DNA from: Chitinophaga pinensis
Lineage (GTDB): Bacteria > Bacteroidota > Bacteroidia > Chitinophagales > Chitinophagaceae
DNA: 47,640 nucleotides
Direction of reading: 5' to 3'
Assembly: GCF_007896845.1 (NCBI RefSeq)
Contig: NZ_VOHS01000051.1
Span: 1-47,640 of the forward strand
Below the pieces are notes generated by a model. The model was given only the letters and a program-made list of their open reading frames with translations, was not told where the DNA came from and made no database searches. Each line of letters starts with the position of its first letter. Position 1 is the stretch's first letter. This document shows, one piece after another, positions 37,828-47,377 of the stretch. Both the position numbers and the translations under genes were made by a program.

Positions 37828-38735
37828 ATGAGAGGGAATAATCATTTTGATGTAATCATCATAGGTGGCAGTTATGCCGGATTGGCGGCGGCGATGTCTT
37901 TAGGTCGCGCTTTACGTAAGGTATTGATCATTGATAGTGGGAAGCCGTGTAATCGTCAGACGCCGCATTCACATAATTTTCTGACGAGGGATGGTAATAC
38001 GCCGGCGGAGATTGCGGCGATCGGGAAAGAACAGGTGTTGAAGTATGATACGGTGCAGTTTTATACTGGTCTGGCGACAAGTGGTGTGAAGACAGAAGCG
38101 GGGTTTGAAGTGTGTACAGATAAGGGTGATACTTTTTCGGCTGTCAAGCTCATTTTTGCTACAGGTATTGCTGATGAACAGCCTGCTATTCCGGGCTTTG
38201 CGGAGTGTTGGGGGATATCCGTGATACATTGTCCGTATTGTCATGGATATGAGGTGAAGAAGGAGAAGACAGGTATATTGGCGAATGGGGATATGGCGTT
38301 TGATTTGGTAAACTGATTTCCAACTGGACGGATGAGCTGACCATCTTCACTAATGGTGCGTCTACATTGAAACCTGAGCAGGTGGAGAAACTTGCGCAAC
38401 ATCATATAGCTGTGGTGGAGAAAGTCATTAAAGCGATTGAACACGATAATGGTTATATCCGTCAGCTTGTGTTTGAGGATGGGAGTAGATTTGCGCTGAA
38501 GGCATTGTATGCCCGTGTTAATTTTAAGCAGCATTGCGATATACCTGTGCAGTTGGGTTGTGAATTGACGGAACAGGGATATCTGAAGGTGGATGCGATG
38601 CAAAAGACGACCGTTCCACATGTGTATGCATGCGGTGATAATACGAGTATGATGCGTTCAGTAGCTAATGCGGTGGCCACCGGTACGTTTACCGGAGCGA
38701 TACTCAACAAGGATATGATTGAGGAGTCGTTCTGA
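37828..38735 (+). pseudogene. thioredoxin reductase-like NAD(P)/FAD oxidoreductase, one frameshift
   Basis: Start at ATG 37828 (MRGNNHFDVIIIGGSYAGLAA), preferred to a TTG nine bases before. The FAD GxGxxG is in the form IIGGSYAG, and the redox-active CxxC is HCPYCHGYE (CPYC). A late FAD contact is VYACGDNTS. The frame is broken after FDLV at 38310-38312; one more A in that run gives FDLVKLISNWTDELTIF and the rest in frame. Rejoined length is about 302 residues, typical of short thioredoxin-reductase-like enzymes of Bacteroidota with unknown disulfide partner. It is likely functional in the real genome if the missing base is an assembly error. Confidence 0.82.
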
Positions 38736-38748
38736 GAAGAACGGACTC

Positions 38749-41177
38749 CTACTCTATTTTCAGACTTTTCACCGGATTTGCGACAGCGGATCTGATGGCT
38801 TGTATGCTGACGGTTGTCAGGGCTATCAGCATAACAACAAAGCCGGCGAGCGCGAATTCCCACCAGGACAGTGTGATACGGTAAGCGAAAGTCTGCAGCC
38901 ATTTATCGAGCGCCCACCATGCGAATGGTATGGCAATAATCAGGGCGATGCCGGCCAGTCTTACGAAGTCTTTTGATAAGAGGGACACCAATATCAGGAG
39001 ATTTGCGCCGAGTACTTTGCGGATACCGATTTCTTTTTTCCGTTGCTCTGCCATGAATGCGGAGAGTCCGAACAGGCCCAGACAACAGATGAAGATGGCG
39101 ATCAGGGTGAAGGCATTGATGATATTCGATAGTGTTACTTCTGCCTGATATTGTTGCTGAACGTCTTCGTCAAGGAACGAATAGGCAAAAGGTGTTTGTG
39201 GAAAGTTACGTTGCCAGACATGGCTGATGTTTTTGAGTAATCGCTGATAGTCTTTAGTATCGGCGGCGACGATGATATTATTAGTAGCGTCTACCGGTCC
39301 GTAACGCAGCATCAGAGGCTGTACCTCCTCATGGAGGGAGTTATTGTTATAGTCTTTTATTACACCAATAATCTCCACAAAATTTACTGGTTCGTTAGCA
39401 TCGTGCTGGGGATATAATCTTCTTCCGGGTGCGTTTAAGGCAGTCAGACCAAGTGCCTTTGCAAATGTTTCATTAATCACTACTTTTCCGGAGTCACCGG
39501 ATCTGAAATCTCTTCCACCGATTAGTTTACACCTAATGCTTTTACATAGTTTTCGTCGGAGGAGATGAATTGTACATCTTTTCCGATGACAGCGCCTGCA
39601 GCTTCCAGATAGTAGGGCCAGTCATGGCTGATCTTCTGGCTGGGATAATTATCGGTCTGGCTGACGGTCTTTATGCCGGTCAGCTGTCGCAGGTCGCTCA
39701 TAAATGCATGAAGCTTTGTCTTTTCTTCGTCTGTGTGAAAATTGAATACCAGTTTCTGTGTACGTTCGAAGCCGATATCCATCCGCTGCAGGTAATTCAG
39801 TTGACGGGCAATAACGATGATTCCGGAGACGAATACAATAGACAGGGAGAACTGGAAGACGATCAGTAAGCGACGTATGCTGACTGAGGAAAGGCGGCTA
39901 CTGAAGTTACCCTTTAGTACGCTGATGGGCCGGAAGGCAGAAAGATAAAAGGCCGGATAACTTCCTGCCAGCAAACCGGTAATGAATATAAAACCGAGCA
40001 ACAGAAAAGCGAAGCGATAATTCACTAAACTGAACAGATTAATGTCTGCGTCTGTCAGCCGGTTCAGGACTGGCAGCAGGAATGCCAGTAAAGGGATAGC
40101 AATGACGATGGCGAATACAGACAAGAGCAGAGCTTCTCCCAGAAACTGGCTGATGATATCGTTCATTCTGGCGCCGATTACTTTTCTTATACCTACTTCT
40201 TTTGCGCGTTTAGAAGCCCTTGCTGTGCTCAGGTTCATAAAGTTGATACAGGCCATTACCTGTATTAATATGGCGATCAGTAGTAATCTGTTCAGGAAAG
40301 AGCGATCGTTGGTGGGCATTAGTTCGTTGGAGTAACCTTTGGTCGTATGGATGCTGCTTAGCTGTTGCAGGTGCAGTTCTTTTTGCATACCGTGGTCTTT
40401 GAGCTGCTGTGCGCCATATTTTGACAGGAAGGCTGGTAATTTTCTTTCCAGTGTGGCGAGGTCTGTTCCCTCACGCAGCTTCACATAAGAGGCTACGTAG
40501 TTATAAGCAGCCCAGGAATTGCTTTCTCTTGTAAAACTACCCATTCCCCCGCTGTTCATCGACATGAAAATATTGGCATGTATATGCGATTTTCCCAGAC
40601 GCTCATCCAATACGCCGGTCACCCGGAAACTATTTTTACCATATGCATTGGACATTTCTATTGTCTTCCCTACCGGATCACTGTTGCCAAATAATTTCTC
40701 GGCTGTACTTTTTAGCAACACTACAGTGTAAGGATCAGAAAGCGCATTCCGGGGTCTGCCATATATAAAATGGAAATTGAATATATCGAAAAAGGTAGAG
40801 TCCGCATATACTGCATTCTTCTCATATATACTCTCTCCTTCATAAGTCAACAGGTGTTGTGCAGCACCAAGGTTTACGGTCGGCACTACCCGGGTGTACG
40901 CTACGACTTCGGGAAAGTCGCTTTTCAGGGCGGGGGCGATAGGTGGAGAACTGGTGGCATTATTATGTAGTACCCCTTCGCTGATAATCCTCGAGTTCAC
41001 CCTATAGACGTCATCAGCACCCGGATGCTGGCGATCGTAGCTGTATTGACCTGTTACATACAAGATAATATACAGGCAGCAGACCGTACCTACAGACAAA
41101 CCAACGATGTTAATAACGCTGAAGGTTTTGTTTCTAAGGAGGTTGCGGAGCGCAATTTTCAGGTAGTTGCGGATCAT
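38749..41177 (-). pseudogene. ABC transporter permease (MacB/FtsX type), one frameshift
   Basis: ATG 41177 (MIRNYLKIALRNLLRNKTFS) starts a protein of about 809 residues with the duplicated MacB-like architecture: membrane helix, periplasmic MacB_PCD domain (DVYRVNSRIIS, ARASKRAKEVGIRKVIGA), FtsX membrane domain, then a second periplasmic and FtsX half ending VANPVKSLKIE. The frame stops at 39522 (KALGVN) and resumes downstream; one more A in the run 39526-39528 joins them as KALGVKLIGGRDFRSGDSGKV. Such permeases work with a separate ATPase, often exporting peptides, lipids or antibiotics. No ATPase gene is adjacent, which is common in this phylum. Confidence 0.87.
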
Positions 41178-41406
41178 GAAGGGGAAATTTGGGAAAGCGG
41201 ATCTAATTTAATGCCGCATATTTAAGAAGTTGTAAATTAATATGTTAATAAGCAAAAGTGCCAGAAAGGTGTCCACTTTCGGTACAAAAATTGTTCATTT
41301 TCGAACGGGAGGCGGGGTATCCACTGTCAGAATAAGCAATAAGTGCCTACCAGTATGACTTTGATTATTTCGTTTATTAGTTTTCCACATGTGTTAGTTC
41401 CTTTTT
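41178..41406. other. intergenic stretch ahead of the nrd promoter
   Basis: No gene seen. Divergent promoters for the ABC permease and nrdBA must lie in 41178-41570. A DnaA-box-like word is listed separately. Confidence 0.4.
41381..41389 (+). promoter_or_regulatory. DnaA-box-like sequence
   Basis: TTTTCCACA fits TTWTNCACA. It lies 17 bp upstream of the nrd -33 element. In E. coli DnaA binding upstream of nrdAB links dNTP supply to replication; the same here is inference. Confidence 0.35.
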
Positions 41407-41437
41407 TTTGAAAAAACCATTCGCTACTTCACTTTTG
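41407..41437 (+). promoter_or_regulatory. promoter of nrdBA
   Basis: -33 TTTG (41407-41410), exactly 19 nt, then CACTTTTG (41430-41437), one base off the -7 TAnnTTTG. The leader to nrdB would be about 130 nt. Confidence 0.6.
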
Positions 41438-41570
41438 TAGTCTGGCAGCATATGAAAAGTAGTTTATATACGTCATGTGAATGCTGCGCTGCATTGCCTT
41501 TTTGAGGATTTACATTGTCCCTCAACGGCTGGCACACCAATCAGACTTTAACGCTAAATAAATAGAAGGT

Positions 41571-42545
41571 ATGGGAATTTTTGATAAGAGATTACAGTAT
41601 AAGCCATTTGAGTATCCGGAAGTGTTACAGTTTACCGAAGCGATCAATAAATCATTCTGGGTACATGCCGAGGTTGATTTCACGGCGGACACGCAGGACT
41701 TCCATTCCCACCTGAATCCGGCTGAAAGAACAGCAGTAAGAAACAGTCTGTTGGCTATTGCACAGATCGAAGTAGCTGTAAAGTCCTTCTGGGGTAACCT
41801 GTACAATCATCTGCCAAAGCCGGAGATGAACGGACTGGGTTCTACTTTTGCGGAATGTGAATTCCGTCACTCAGAAGCTTATTCCCGTCTGGTAGAGGTA
41901 CTGGGTTATAACAGCCAGTTTGAAAAGCTGGTAGAAGTACCGGTTATCCGCCAGCGTATCGAATACTTATCTGATGCTCTCAGCAACGCAAAATCAACTG
42001 ATACCAGAGAATATACCATTTCACTCATTCTGTTCTCTATTCTGATTGAGAACGTGAGCCTGTTCAGTCAATTTGCCATCATCCTTTCATTTACCCGTTT
42101 CAAAGGGCTGATGAAGAATGTGAGCAATATCATTGCCTGGACTTCAGTAGACGAGCAGATCCACGCGAATGCAGGTATCTATCTGATCAATAAGATCAGG
42201 GAAGAATATCCGGAAATGTTCGACGAAGCAACTATCACCAGAGTAAGTAATCTGGTAAAAGAATCTATTGAAGTAGAAAGCAGGATCCTGGACTGGATCT
42301 TCTCTGAAGGTAAGATTGATACTGTGAGTAAAGAGCATCTGGTAAACTTCATGAAATACCGTGCAGATGACAGTCTGAAAAAGATCAACCTGCCTACGCT
42401 TTTCAATATCAGTACAGAGGATAACAAGCCTATGCTGTGGTTTGAAGAAGAGGTGTTTGCCAACAGCCTGGACGATTTCTTTGCAAAACGTCCTGTGGAT
42501 TACACAAAACACGACAAGAGCATTTCTGCGCTTGACCTCTTCTAA
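41571..42545 (+). CDS. nrdB: ribonucleotide reductase small subunit (beta), candidate class Id
   Basis: 324 residues, intact. The ferritin-like metal site is readable: Glu67 (QIEVAVKSF), Glu97 and His100 (ECEFRHSEAY), Glu160 (LIENVSLF), Glu195 and His198 (DEQIHANAG). Tyr104 is at the place of the radical Tyr of class Ia. The first ligand is Glu instead of Asp and is followed one turn later by Lys71. These are features I recall of the dimanganese class Id enzyme of Flavobacterium johnsoniae, whose aligned Tyr is also number 104 and is not oxidised. No nrdI lies nearby, so class Ib is unlikely. It makes the radical initiator used by NrdA in dNTP synthesis and shares its operon with nrdA, 39 bp downstream. 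Confidence 0.93.
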   Translation: MGIFDKRLQYKPFEYPEVLQFTEAINKSFWVHAEVDFTADTQDFHSHLNPAERTAVRNSLLAIAQIEVAVKSFWGNLYNHLPKPEMNGLGSTFAECEFRHSEAYSRLVEVLGYNSQFEKLVEVPVIRQRIEYLSDALSNAKSTDTREYTISLILFSILIENVSLFSQFAIILSFTRFKGLMKNVSNIIAWTSVDEQIHANAGIYLINKIREEYPEMFDEATITRVSNLVKESIEVESRILDWIFSEGKIDTVSKEHLVNFMKYRADDSLKKINLPTLFNISTEDNKPMLWFEEEVFANSLDDFFAKRPVDYTKHDKSISALDLF

Positions 42546-42584
42546 TCTCATTTATTGAATCATTAAACGGAAAAAACATTTGTC

Positions 42585-44282
42585 ATGGCGATAACAGAAT
42601 TAGCACAGCTAACAGGTGTGACGGAACAATACGAAATGCCTAAGTTGTGGTGGAAGAATTCAGAGAGTGAACAGATCCTGAACAGAGGATATCTGTTAAA
42701 AGGCGAAACAGTAGAAGGAGCAATTGACAGGATCTGTACCGCTGCTGCACAGCGTCTCTATAAACCGGAACTGAAAGAAGCATTTGTTGAGATGATCGAA
42801 AGAGGCTGGATGAGCCTCAGCTCTCCTATCTGGGCCAACATGGGTACAGAACGTGGATTGCCGATCTCCTGCTTCAATGTGCATATTCCGGATAATATTG
42901 AAGGCATTACACACAAGCTGGGTGAGGTGATCATGCAGACTAAAATAGGTGGAGGTACTTCTGCTTATTTCGGCGGATTGCGTGCACGTGGGAGCGCGGT
43001 AACTGATAATGGTAAGAGCAGTGGTGCGGTGAGCTTCATGCGTCTGTTTGATACCGCTATGGATACTATCTCTCAGGGTGGTGTACGTCGTGGTGCATTT
43101 GCAGCCTACATGGACATTGACCATGATGATATTCAGGAATTCTTATCCATCAAGGATATCGGTCACCCGATCCAGAATCTCTTCTACGGTGTATGTGTAC
43201 CTGACTACTGGATGCAGGATATGATCGACGGTGATATGGAGAAACGTGAGATCTGGGCGAAAGTGCTGGAAAGCCGTCAGCAGAAAGGTCTGCCTTATCT
43301 GTTCTTCACTGACAACGTGAATCGTAATAAACCACAGGTATATAAAGATCTGAACCTTGCTATCAACGCCAGCAATCTCTGTTCGGAGATCATGCTGCCA
43401 TCTACAGAAGATGAGTCATTCATCTGCTGTCTCTCTTCCATGAACCTCGAGTTATACGATGAGTGGAAAGATACAGACGCTGTTAAACTGGCTACATTCT
43501 TCCTCGATGCCGTATTGCAGGAGTTTATCGTTAAAACTGAAGGTAACCACTTCCTCGCAGCGGCTAACCGTTTTGCAAAACGTCACCGTGCTTTAGGTCT
43601 GGGTGTATTGGGATGGCATTCTTATCTGCAGAAAAATATGATTGCTTTTGAAGGTATGCAGGCAAAACAACTGACCTCTATCATCTTCAAAGATATCAGA
43701 GATAAAGCTGAAAAAGCGACCAAAGAACTGGCATGGATTTACGGAGAACCAGAAGTATTGAAAGGATATGGCCGCAGGAATACTACCCTGATGGCAATTG
43801 CGCCTACTACTTCTTCTTCTGCGATACTCGGTCAGACTTCTCCCGGTATTGAGCCATTCAGCAGCAATTATTTCAAAGCAGGTCTGTCAAAAGGTAACTT
43901 CATGCGTAAAAACAAATACCTGAAAGCCCTGCTGGAGCAGAAAGGTATCGACAATGAAGACACCTGGCGCAGCATCATGCTGAATCACGGTAGCGTACAG
44001 CATCTCGAAGAACTGACTGAACACGAGAAAGATGTGTTCAAGACCTTCAAAGAGATCAGTCAGCTGGAAATCGTTCAGCAGGCTGCTATCCGTCAGACGC
44101 ATGTTGATCAGGCACAGAGCCTGAACCTGAATATTCCTTCTAACCTGCCGGTGAAAGAGGTGAACAGACTGTTGATTGAGGCATGGAAATTAGGTGTGAA
44201 GACATTGTATTATCAACGTAGTCAAAGCGTGTCTAAAGAGCTGGTGAACAGTCTTGTGACATGTAAGAGTTGCGAAGGATAA
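42585..44282 (+). CDS. nrdA: ribonucleotide reductase large subunit (alpha), no ATP-cone
   Basis: 565 residues, intact. The active site is complete: Cys96 (PISCFNVH) and Cys282 (ICCLSSMN) form the redox pair, the radical relay is Asn264-Leu-Cys266-Ser-Glu268 (NLCSE), and Tyr542-Tyr543 (TLYYQRS) carry the radical from NrdB. The tail ends TCKSCEG with the thioredoxin/glutaredoxin-accessible CxxC. The protein begins directly with the catalytic barrel, so the ~90-residue ATP-cone that senses the ATP/dATP ratio is missing and overall activity is not regulated in that way. It converts ribonucleoside diphosphates to deoxyribonucleotides. A strong terminator follows. Confidence 0.94.
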   Translation: MAITELAQLTGVTEQYEMPKLWWKNSESEQILNRGYLLKGETVEGAIDRICTAAAQRLYKPELKEAFVEMIERGWMSLSSPIWANMGTERGLPISCFNVHIPDNIEGITHKLGEVIMQTKIGGGTSAYFGGLRARGSAVTDNGKSSGAVSFMRLFDTAMDTISQGGVRRGAFAAYMDIDHDDIQEFLSIKDIGHPIQNLFYGVCVPDYWMQDMIDGDMEKREIWAKVLESRQQKGLPYLFFTDNVNRNKPQVYKDLNLAINASNLCSEIMLPSTEDESFICCLSSMNLELYDEWKDTDAVKLATFFLDAVLQEFIVKTEGNHFLAAANRFAKRHRALGLGVLGWHSYLQKNMIAFEGMQAKQLTSIIFKDIRDKAEKATKELAWIYGEPEVLKGYGRRNTTLMAIAPTTSSSAILGQTSPGIEPFSSNYFKAGLSKGNFMRKNKYLKALLEQKGIDNEDTWRSIMLNHGSVQHLEELTEHEKDVFKTFKEISQLEIVQQAAIRQTHVDQAQSLNLNIPSNLPVKEVNRLLIEAWKLGVKTLYYQRSQSVSKELVNSLVTCKSCEG

Positions 44283-44287
44283 AGAAA

Positions 44288-44320
44288 AAAGGGTGTATCA
44301 AAATACTTGATACACCCTTT
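44288..44320 (+). terminator. terminator of nrdBA
   Basis: AAAGGGTGTATCAA (44288-44301) with a perfect inverse at 44307-44320, loop 5 nt, ending TTTTAC. Confidence 0.9.
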
Positions 44321-44470
44321 TACTTTAATGTCCACTGATGTTGTTTCCCCATCATTCTTCTACTTTCCGATATCTATTAAGGATTCTTCACTCTCCCCGA
44401 ATTCTCTTCATGTGAAGATCATCCACTGGTGAAATCCAACCTTTTGTACCTAAACCCCATATTTGTCCTT

Positions 44471-44478
44471 TAAATTTG
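44471..44478 (+). promoter_or_regulatory. -7 box of the fic gene
   Basis: TAAATTTG fits TAnnTTTG, 34 bp before the ATG. The nearest TTTG upstream (44443-44446) is 24 nt away, longer than the usual spacing, so the -33 is unclear. Confidence 0.4.
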
Positions 44479-44512
44479 ACAGGTATCAGTAAGATGTTAT
44501 TAAAGCTTAGAT

Positions 44513-45865
44513 ATGTCCGTAGATGCTATTCAAATAGCCATGCAACTTAAGCAAGAACTTGACCAGTTGCCTCCCCTTAGCCCAGAGCAGGAAGCCCGCA
44601 TTATGCAGAAGTTCCGTCTGGATTGGAATTATCACAGTAATAATCTGGAAGGTAATAGTCTTTCCTATGGAGAGGCTAAAGCACTGATTATGTTTGGTGT
44701 TACCGCTCAAGGGAAGCCACTCAAAGATCATTTCGAAATTACAGGGCATAACGAGGCTATTAAATGGGTTGAAGAGGTTGTAAAAGGTGACTATCCGTTA
44801 ACCGAAATGTTTATCAGGGAATTACACGTTTTGCTTTTAAAAGAATCTTATGATGCACGTGCAATAACACCAGACGGCAATGCCACCAAACGCCGGATCG
44901 AAGTAGGCCGTTACAAATCAGCCCCGAATCATGTTCAGACTATTACAGGTGAAATTTTTTATTTCGCCAGCCCGGAGGAAACGCCGGCAAAAATGCATGA
45001 TCTGATCGAATGGTACAGGGAGGAAAGCGAAAAACCAGATGTAAATCCTATTATACTAGCGGCAGAATTCCACTATCAATTCATAAGGATACACCCTTTT
45101 GATGATGGGAATGGAAGGTCAGCACGTATACTGATGAACTTTATATTGATGAAAAGTGGTTTTCCTCCGGCTATTATCAAGACACAGGATAAACAAAATT
45201 ATTTCAATGCGCTCCGGCAGGCAGATGCAGATAACTTTCCGGCATTCGTTGAATATATTGCGGAAAATCTGGTTCGCTCACTTGAAATTATGATTGCAGG
45301 TGCTAAGGGAGAGAATATAGAAGAGCAAGACGATGTTTATAAAGAAGCCGCATTATTAAAACAACGCTTAAATGCCATTGGCAATGTAATAGAACATAGG
45401 ACAGCAGAAACACTGAATGAACTGTTTGACAATGCGATTGTGAAGGCTTATGATACCTTTTTGCCAAACTTTCTTCAGTTTGCGGATTACTATTTTACTG
45501 TTGACCAGACAATAGAAATTGACGGAACGAGTAGAAGATTGGGTGAACGTTACAGTACTATCCATATTGCGAAAAAACAGATAACAAATAACCTTAACAG
45601 AATTATTCTCCGGTTTACTTACGAACGCTTCAAGTTAGAAGGTTTCAAAGAGTTTAGCCATACAGCTCAAATTGTGTGGGAATTTCAAAAAACCTATTAC
45701 ACTACAAACTTTGATGGAGGCAAAATTTATTACAGGCACTCTTACGGGGAATATCTAAGCTTAGATCAGATTAACGAGCTTGGCAAAGCAATTATTGAGG
45801 AACATAAAAACCTGATAGAAAAAAAGCTTGCTGAAATCAACACAGGGAGAGCTCATGAAGAATAA
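44513..45865 (+). CDS. Fic-domain AMP-transferase, N-terminally self-inhibited class
   Basis: 450 residues, intact. The Fic core carries HPFDDGNGRSAR (His194 to Arg205), the complete HPFx(D/E)GNGR catalytic motif. An N-terminal helix has SNNLEG at residues 42-47, fitting the inhibitory (S/T)xxxE(G/N) motif whose Glu blocks ATP, so the enzyme should be kept inactive until relieved. The C-terminal 170 residues (from about 280) look like a winged-helix or oligomerisation part. Fic proteins AMPylate target proteins, usually on Tyr, Ser or Thr. The target and the trigger are unknown. It is a single gene with its own promoter; no partner antitoxin is seen, consistent with self-inhibition. Confidence 0.9.
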   Translation: MSVDAIQIAMQLKQELDQLPPLSPEQEARIMQKFRLDWNYHSNNLEGNSLSYGEAKALIMFGVTAQGKPLKDHFEITGHNEAIKWVEEVVKGDYPLTEMFIRELHVLLLKESYDARAITPDGNATKRRIEVGRYKSAPNHVQTITGEIFYFASPEETPAKMHDLIEWYREESEKPDVNPIILAAEFHYQFIRIHPFDDGNGRSARILMNFILMKSGFPPAIIKTQDKQNYFNALRQADADNFPAFVEYIAENLVRSLEIMIAGAKGENIEEQDDVYKEAALLKQRLNAIGNVIEHRTAETLNELFDNAIVKAYDTFLPNFLQFADYYFTVDQTIEIDGTSRRLGERYSTIHIAKKQITNNLNRIILRFTYERFKLEGFKEFSHTAQIVWEFQKTYYTTNFDGGKIYYRHSYGEYLSLDQINELGKAIIEEHKNLIEKKLAEINTGRAHEE

Positions 45866-45967
45866 GCAAGTTGAACACGCATTCTTTAAACATTTTTGTT
45901 TTCTTAGCTATTTAAATCTCCATGGGTATCTACACCCTATAGTAATATGATACATGCCAGACACATT

Positions 45968-46001
45968 AAATCGGGAGCGCATTAAAATGCGCTCCCGATT
46001 T
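45968..46001. terminator. strong bidirectional terminator
   Basis: AAATCGGGAGCGCAT (45968-45982) and its perfect inverse (45987-46001) form a 15 bp stem with a TAAA loop between the fic gene and a convergent minus-strand gene. Confidence 0.9.
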
Positions 46002-46038
46002 GTTTATGGATCCGTTACGCTAAAGAATGCGTTTACTG

Positions 46039-46784
46039 CTATTTGCCGCTTTCACTGTCGGGAGATTCGTCAACATATAATACTGGTCCGCTGTTGGAAG
46101 TTTCTTCATTGATGGGCTGTGCTCCACTGGTTTCAATATACGCTTTGAAATTCCGGAGATCTTCTTTGATCATTGATTCAAACAAAGGATTCAGCAATTT
46201 TGCCAGACCTCTGCCTGCAGGGCCGAGCGGCGCCCTATAGGTGATGACGATCTGTAGTTCTGTGCTCTTCTCTCCTGCATCGACGAAGGTAACTTTACCT
46301 GCGTTGTCGATATCTGCGCCCGGCAAGGCATTCCAGCCAAGCAATGCACCTTCTTCTTCCTTGATGATCTCTGCATCCCAATTAATGGGGCCTGGCATCC
46401 CTGGAATCTCGGCTTCCCAATGGTAACGCCCTCCGCCCAGATCTGTGACTGTTTTGAGATGTCTCATAAAAAGCGGCAGGTTCTCCAGATCTCTCCAGAA
46501 AGCATAGACTTCATTGCGTGGACGGCCGACGGTCAATGATACGCGGACATTAACATTCTTTGCCGGATCAGGCAACCGTTTTTTCCTCAGTGCGCTGTAT
46601 GCAGGCAATTACCTGTGATGGCACGATAGAGCAGGAAGGCGCCGGCCCCGGCTTTGAGGAAACGGGCTTTTTTTCCGGTAATCGCATTGATGAGCAGAAA
46701 CCCGCCTGCTACGGCAGAAATGATACGTTCGGTGTTATTTACGTTTACTGCAGGTTTATTGCCTGTTGAAGAATTTTCGTTCAT
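46039..46784 (-). pseudogene. DUF2892 membrane domain fused to SRPBCC (polyketide-cyclase-like) domain, one frameshift
   Basis: ATG 46784 (MNENSSTGNKPAV) starts a DUF2892-type N-terminus: NNTERIISAVAGGFLLINAIT, then GAGAFLLYRAITGNC, two short membrane hairpins. The frame stops after CLHTAH but another frame continues. One missing C at 46604-46605 (GG on this strand) joins TGNC to PAYSALRKK, and an SRPBCC cyclase/dehydrase fold follows (VYAFWRDLENLPLFMRHLKTV, WEAEIPGMPGPINWDAEI). Total about 248 residues. The combination is common in Bacteroidota genomes. It is a putative membrane-anchored lipid- or ligand-binding protein of unknown function; the name does not imply a known reaction. Confidence 0.8.
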
Positions 46785-46832
46785 AACAATTTTTTTATGG
46801 TTTAACAATACTGTGCATGATGAAGAAATTAC

Positions 46833-47377
46833 TCAGGCATCGTTGGTCACAGGTCCATCAGACACCCGCTTGTTCAAATGAGCGGGTTTATCCTTTGTCT
46901 GATTGATTTTCCCGGCGTAAGATGATACGATCGAGATAAATGATCCCATGCTGAAGTTGAGTACGAGAGCATTTATTATCAACATAAACAACCAGCCAGC
47001 CGGTCTTTCCGGTACCTGAGGCGGGGCGCTATCGGGAGCAAGTGTATCCGGGGTAGACGACAAAATATCCGGATAGAATACTGTTAGCAAATTGCTGCAA
47101 AAATCATGGAAATGATGGTACCGATCACGGTGGTCAGATGTGCAGCAATCAACATGGAGACTGTCCGCTGTTTCTCATATGGCCTGTATATCAGTTTGAA
47201 ATTATAGGCCAGTATTGCCACGCCAAATAAGGCATTTCCAATATAGAGTAAATACAAACTTTCATAGTTACCGTCCTTCAGATGAATGATCAGTAACACA
47301 CTATACAACAAAGCGGCTATTAAGCCATACATTAAGTATTCCAACCAATGTTTTTTGTCAAATACAGGATTTCTCAT
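46833..47377 (-). pseudogene. four-helix membrane protein of unknown function, one frameshift
   Basis: ATG 47377 (MRNPVFDKKHWLEYLMYGL) begins a protein with hydrophobic segments MYGLIAALLYSVLLIIHL, YLLYIGNALFGVAILAY, LIAAHLTTVIGTIISMI and, past a frame break, WLFMLIINALVLNFSMGSFI. One missing base in the run 47099-47103 (AAAAA here, TTTTTT expected on the minus strand) gives IFCSNLLTVFYPDIL and joins both frames, about 181 residues. A Pro-rich loop (TLAPDSAPPQVPERP) separates the third and fourth segments. I do not recognise the family. Its ATG overlaps a stop of an upstream small ORF (ATGA), which suggests translational coupling. Confidence 0.65.

Noticed and set aside
39480..41177. Two separate ABC permease genes
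   Set aside because: The second frame starts in the middle of the conserved INETFAKALGL block. One added base joins the two into a standard ~809-residue permease.
41178..41570. NrdR boxes upstream of nrdB
   Set aside because: No pair of ACAnnATATATnGT-like sites was found by eye.
46864..46887. Hairpin ACCCGCT/AGCGGGT as a terminator
   Set aside because: It falls inside the C-terminal coding part of the four-helix membrane protein and has no U-tract in the right place.
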